Source: Oceanospirillum sp048265165
GTDB taxonomy: Bacteria > Pseudomonadota > Gammaproteobacteria > Pseudomonadales > Halomonadaceae
Direction of reading: 5' to 3'
Length of the DNA: 64,000 bases
NCBI RefSeq assembly: GCF_048265165.1
Contig: NZ_JBLXCD010000002.1
Span: forward strand, 496,001-560,000
The position numbers and the translations under genes were made by a program. Below are positions 61,808 through 64,000 of the stretch, piece after piece (position 1 is the stretch's first letter; each line of letters begins with the position of its first letter). The notes under the pieces are model-generated. The model saw nothing but the letters and a program-made list of their open reading frames with translations. It made no database searches and was not told the origin of the DNA.

Positions 61808-63631
61808 TTATTCGACTGTCACTGATTTTGCGAGATTTCTTGGCTGATCTACATCCGTTCCTTTAAGCACAGCAACATGGTAACTCAATAGCTGTAGAGG
61901 GATCGTGTAAACAATGGGTTCCAGAATCTCTGGCACGTTTGGCATTTGCTCAACCTTTAAGCCTTCTTCCGGTTTAATATGGTCGGCTCCGGCGAAAACA
62001 AACAGCTCTCCACCTCGGGCTTTAACTTCCTGCAAATTCGCTTTTAGTTTGTCCAGTAGCGCATTATTCGGCGCGACGGCAATCACCGGCATCTCTTTAT
62101 CCACTAAAGCCAGCGGGCCGTGTTTAAGCTCTCCGGCGGGGTAGGCTTCCGCATGAATATAAGAGATCTCTTTTAGCTTCAACGCCCCTTCCATTGCGAT
62201 AGGGTACAGAGGGCCACGGCCTAAAAAGAGGGCATGGTTTTTCTCGGCAAAGTCCTGCGATAACACTTCAATATCTTTATCGAGCTTAACGGCTGCCAGC
62301 AACAGCACAGGTAGTTGATGCAGCGCCTGTACCAGTTCTGTTTCCTTCGCTTCTGTCAGTCCGTGGCGACGCGCCAGGGCGATAGACAGCATGAGCAATG
62401 CAACTAGCTGAGTGGTAAAAGCTTTAGTGGAGGCAACGCCAATTTCAGGCCCGGCATTGGTCATTAAGCAAAGATCGGACTCACGGACTAATGAGCTACC
62501 GGGTACATTGCAGATTGTCAGGCTGGCTAGCACTTTATCTTTAACGGCACGCAGGGCTGCAAGGGTATCGGCGGTTTCACCGGACTGGGAGATGGTGACA
62601 AACAGGGTATTCGCTGGAATCACATGCTTACGATAACGATATTCGCTGGCCACTTCGATCGAGCAAGGAACACCGGCGAGATCTTCCAACCAGTATTTTG
62701 CGACTAACCCCGCATGAAAACTGGTGCCACAGGCGATAATCTGAATATGCTGTGCTTGATCAAAAACCTTACAGGCATCGTTACCAAACGCCTGTTCAAG
62801 CAAGTGTGTCTCGGAGATACGCCCTTGAAGGGTTGCCTTAACAACTTCCGGCTGTTCATAAATCTCTTTCATCATAAAGTGACGAAATTCACCTTTATCC
62901 GCCACAGAAAGATTATGTTCAAAGGTTTTTACCGGTCGGTCGACCTGCTTTAGCGCCGCATCCCAAATGGTCAGGGTATCAGGTGTAATCTGAACAAAAT
63001 CACCTTCTTCCAGATAGATAAAACGATCCGTAGCCTGTAGTAGTGCCATCTGGTCTGAGGCGATAAAGTTCTCGCCAATACCAACGCCCACGACCAGCGG
63101 GCTGCCTTTGCGGGATGCCAGAATTTGATTCGGGTAATCTTTATGCAGAACACCTAAAGCAAAAGCGCCTTCAAGCTGGGAAACCGTCGCTAAGAAAGCA
63201 TCTTGCAGTGATCTTCCCTCTCGAATAGCACGGGCAACCAGATGGGCGATAACTTCTGTGTCAGTATCTGAGGTGAACTGATAGCCTTCGGCTTGAAGCT
63301 CTCGTTTTAACGGTTCATAGTTCTCAATAATACCGTTATGCACGATGGCAAGATCATCACCTGACATATGCGGGTGGGCATTGTTCTCGGTCGGCTTACC
63401 GTGAGTCGCCCAGCGCGTATGTGCGATACCACTTAACCCTTTAAGTGGCGCGTCCTGTTCCGCCTGGCTCAGGTTCGCAACCTTGCCAGCCCGACGCAAA
63501 CGCTGAATCGTGTCACCCTCTAAGACTGCAAGACCTGCAGAATCATACCCCCGATACTCCAGGCGACGCAGTCCTTCCAATAAGATGCCAGAAACAGGCC
63601 TTTGTGCTACCGCACCTACAATGCCACACAT
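61808..63631 (-). CDS. glmS: Glucosamine-6-phosphate synthase (glutamine-hydrolysing)
   Basis: Makes glucosamine-6-phosphate from fructose-6-phosphate and glutamine, the entry to peptidoglycan and LPS sugars. 607 residues. The N-terminal catalytic Cys follows the initiator Met (MCGIVGAV); HTRWATHGKPTENNAHPH; two SIS domains with ISQSGETADTLAAL and the ending KSVTVE. AGGAGAG lies upstream of the ATG. Next to glmU, the pathway's later enzyme. Confidence 0.98.
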   Translation of the reverse strand: MCGIVGAVAQRPVSGILLEGLRRLEYRGYDSAGLAVLEGDTIQRLRRAGKVANLSQAEQDAPLKGLSGIAHTRWATHGKPTENNAHPHMSGDDLAIVHNGIIENYEPLKRELQAEGYQFTSDTDTEVIAHLVARAIREGRSLQDAFLATVSQLEGAFALGVLHKDYPNQILASRKGSPLVVGVGIGENFIASDQMALLQATDRFIYLEEGDFVQITPDTLTIWDAALKQVDRPVKTFEHNLSVADKGEFRHFMMKEIYEQPEVVKATLQGRISETHLLEQAFGNDACKVFDQAQHIQIIACGTSFHAGLVAKYWLEDLAGVPCSIEVASEYRYRKHVIPANTLFVTISQSGETADTLAALRAVKDKVLASLTICNVPGSSLVRESDLCLMTNAGPEIGVASTKAFTTQLVALLMLSIALARRHGLTEAKETELVQALHQLPVLLLAAVKLDKDIEVLSQDFAEKNHALFLGRGPLYPIAMEGALKLKEISYIHAEAYPAGELKHGPLALVDKEMPVIAVAPNNALLDKLKANLQEVKARGGELFVFAGADHIKPEEGLKVEQMPNVPEILEPIVYTIPLQLLSYHVAVLKGTDVDQPRNLAKSVTVE

Positions 63632-63700
63632 CGGGGATTACTCTCCTAAAACTGATGATAAACCTGAATATTTTCGTTAACGGCTGAATCTCAGGTCTGT

Positions 63701-64000
63701 TTATTTCTTCCAACCGACCTTAGCGATCTGTTTGCCGCGACCCACTGCCAGAGCACCGGCTTCTACATCTTTTGTAATGGTTGAGCCAGCCCCAACCACA
63801 GCACCTGTGCCAATGGAGACTGGCGCAACGAGGGAACTGTTTGAACCAATAAAGGCACCATCACCAATGACGGTTTTAAATTTATTCACACCATCATAGT
63901 TACAGGTAATGGTTCCGGCACCAACATTTACTTTAGCGCCAATACTGGCATCACCAATGTACGTCAGGTGGTTAATCTTTGCACCGGCACCAATCACACT
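63701..64000 (-). CDS. glmU: GlmU C-terminal part (N-acetyltransferase/uridylyltransferase), cut by window edge
   Basis: The last 98 or so residues: a left-handed beta-helix with hexapeptide repeats (IGAGAKINHLTYIGDASIGA, VNVGAGTITCNYDGVNKFKTVIGDGAFIGSNSSLVAPVSIG) and the GlmU-specific KVGWKK end. The NYDG segment carries the acetyltransferase substrate and acetyl-CoA contacts. The uridylyltransferase half lies beyond the window. Confidence 0.95.
   Translation of the reverse strand, partial: SVIGAGAKINHLTYIGDASIGAKVNVGAGTITCNYDGVNKFKTVIGDGAFIGSNSSLVAPVSIGTGAVVGAGSTITKDVEAGALAVGRGKQIAKVGWKK

Noticed and set aside
1..64000. tRNA, rRNA, IS element or prophage
   Set aside because: I found no cloverleaf with a CCA end, no rRNA-like sequence, and no transposase or integrase frame; only small remnants and repeats listed above suggest past mobility.

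Overview
The window looks like chromosomal DNA of a marine gammaproteobacterium of the Oceanospirillales/Pseudomonadales type (Amphritea, Neptunomonas or Marinobacterium-like). This is inferred from protein character and from gene order; no rRNA or species marker is present. The order thiS-thiG-trmB, pyrE-crc, rph-yicC, gmk-rpoZ-spoT-ridA-recG, ubiC-ubiA-phoB-phoR, pstSCAB-phoU, uvrD and glmU-glmS resembles that of Pseudomonas. GC content is moderate and coding density is high. I see no tRNA, rRNA, CRISPR array or intact insertion sequence.

Layout. 1-9.7 kb is mostly housekeeping: the 5' end of a TonB-dependent receptor with Fur-box-like sites, trmB, thiG, thiS, a DUF423 membrane protein, a hotdog thioesterase, a dGTPase, a YfaZ-like porin, pyrE, a catalytically dead ExoIII homologue (Crc), rph and yicC. 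From 9.7 to 29.6 kb an accessory block of about 20 kb separates yicC from gmk, which are usually neighbours. It holds: (i) a four-gene ABC importer operon, divergent from an MBL-fold hydrolase, a LacI regulator, an inositol-monophosphatase-family enzyme and a SemiSWEET transporter, with two matching LacI-type operators; (ii) a remnant of an antitoxin and an AT-rich HNH nuclease; (iii) a cluster of TGTCGA/TCGACA inverted repeats; (iv) an AraC/GyrI-like regulator; (v) a decayed hipBA module with two intact HipB-type operators, flanked by a 24-bp direct repeat copied from the 3' end of the next gene; (vi) a three-gene SMC/condensin-like operon (large DUF3584-type ATPase, MksE-like, MksF/kleisin-like) with no JetD nuclease gene; and (vii) a 7TM diguanylate cyclase.

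From 29.6 to 53 kb the core resumes: gmk, rpoZ, spoT, ridA, a BdlA-like soluble PAS-PAS chemoreceptor, a YeeZ-type epimerase, recG, a YbaK+HDOD protein, HU, ubiC, ubiA, and a complete Pho regulon core (phoB-phoR; pstS, pstC-pstA-pstB-phoU) with Pho boxes before phoB, pstS and pstC. A REC-domain protein and cysZ lie between phoR and phoU. From 53 to 64 kb follow a YciA-like thioesterase, an orphan Tat-lipoprotein TRAP solute-binding protein, uvrD, a PAS/GGDEF/EAL protein with a GADEF site, a HexR-type regulator, a small acidic protein, glmS and the 3' end of glmU.

How the genes work together: phoBR and pst-phoU form one phosphate-sensing circuit. The ABC/MBL/LacI/IMPase/SemiSWEET genes look like one regulon for uptake and dephosphorylation of an unidentified organophosphate or sugar-like compound. 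gmk-rpoZ-spoT couples guanine nucleotide supply to ppGpp control. Several signalling proteins (7TM-GGDEF, GADEF-EAL, HDOD, BdlA-like) point to c-di-GMP and surface-lifestyle control.
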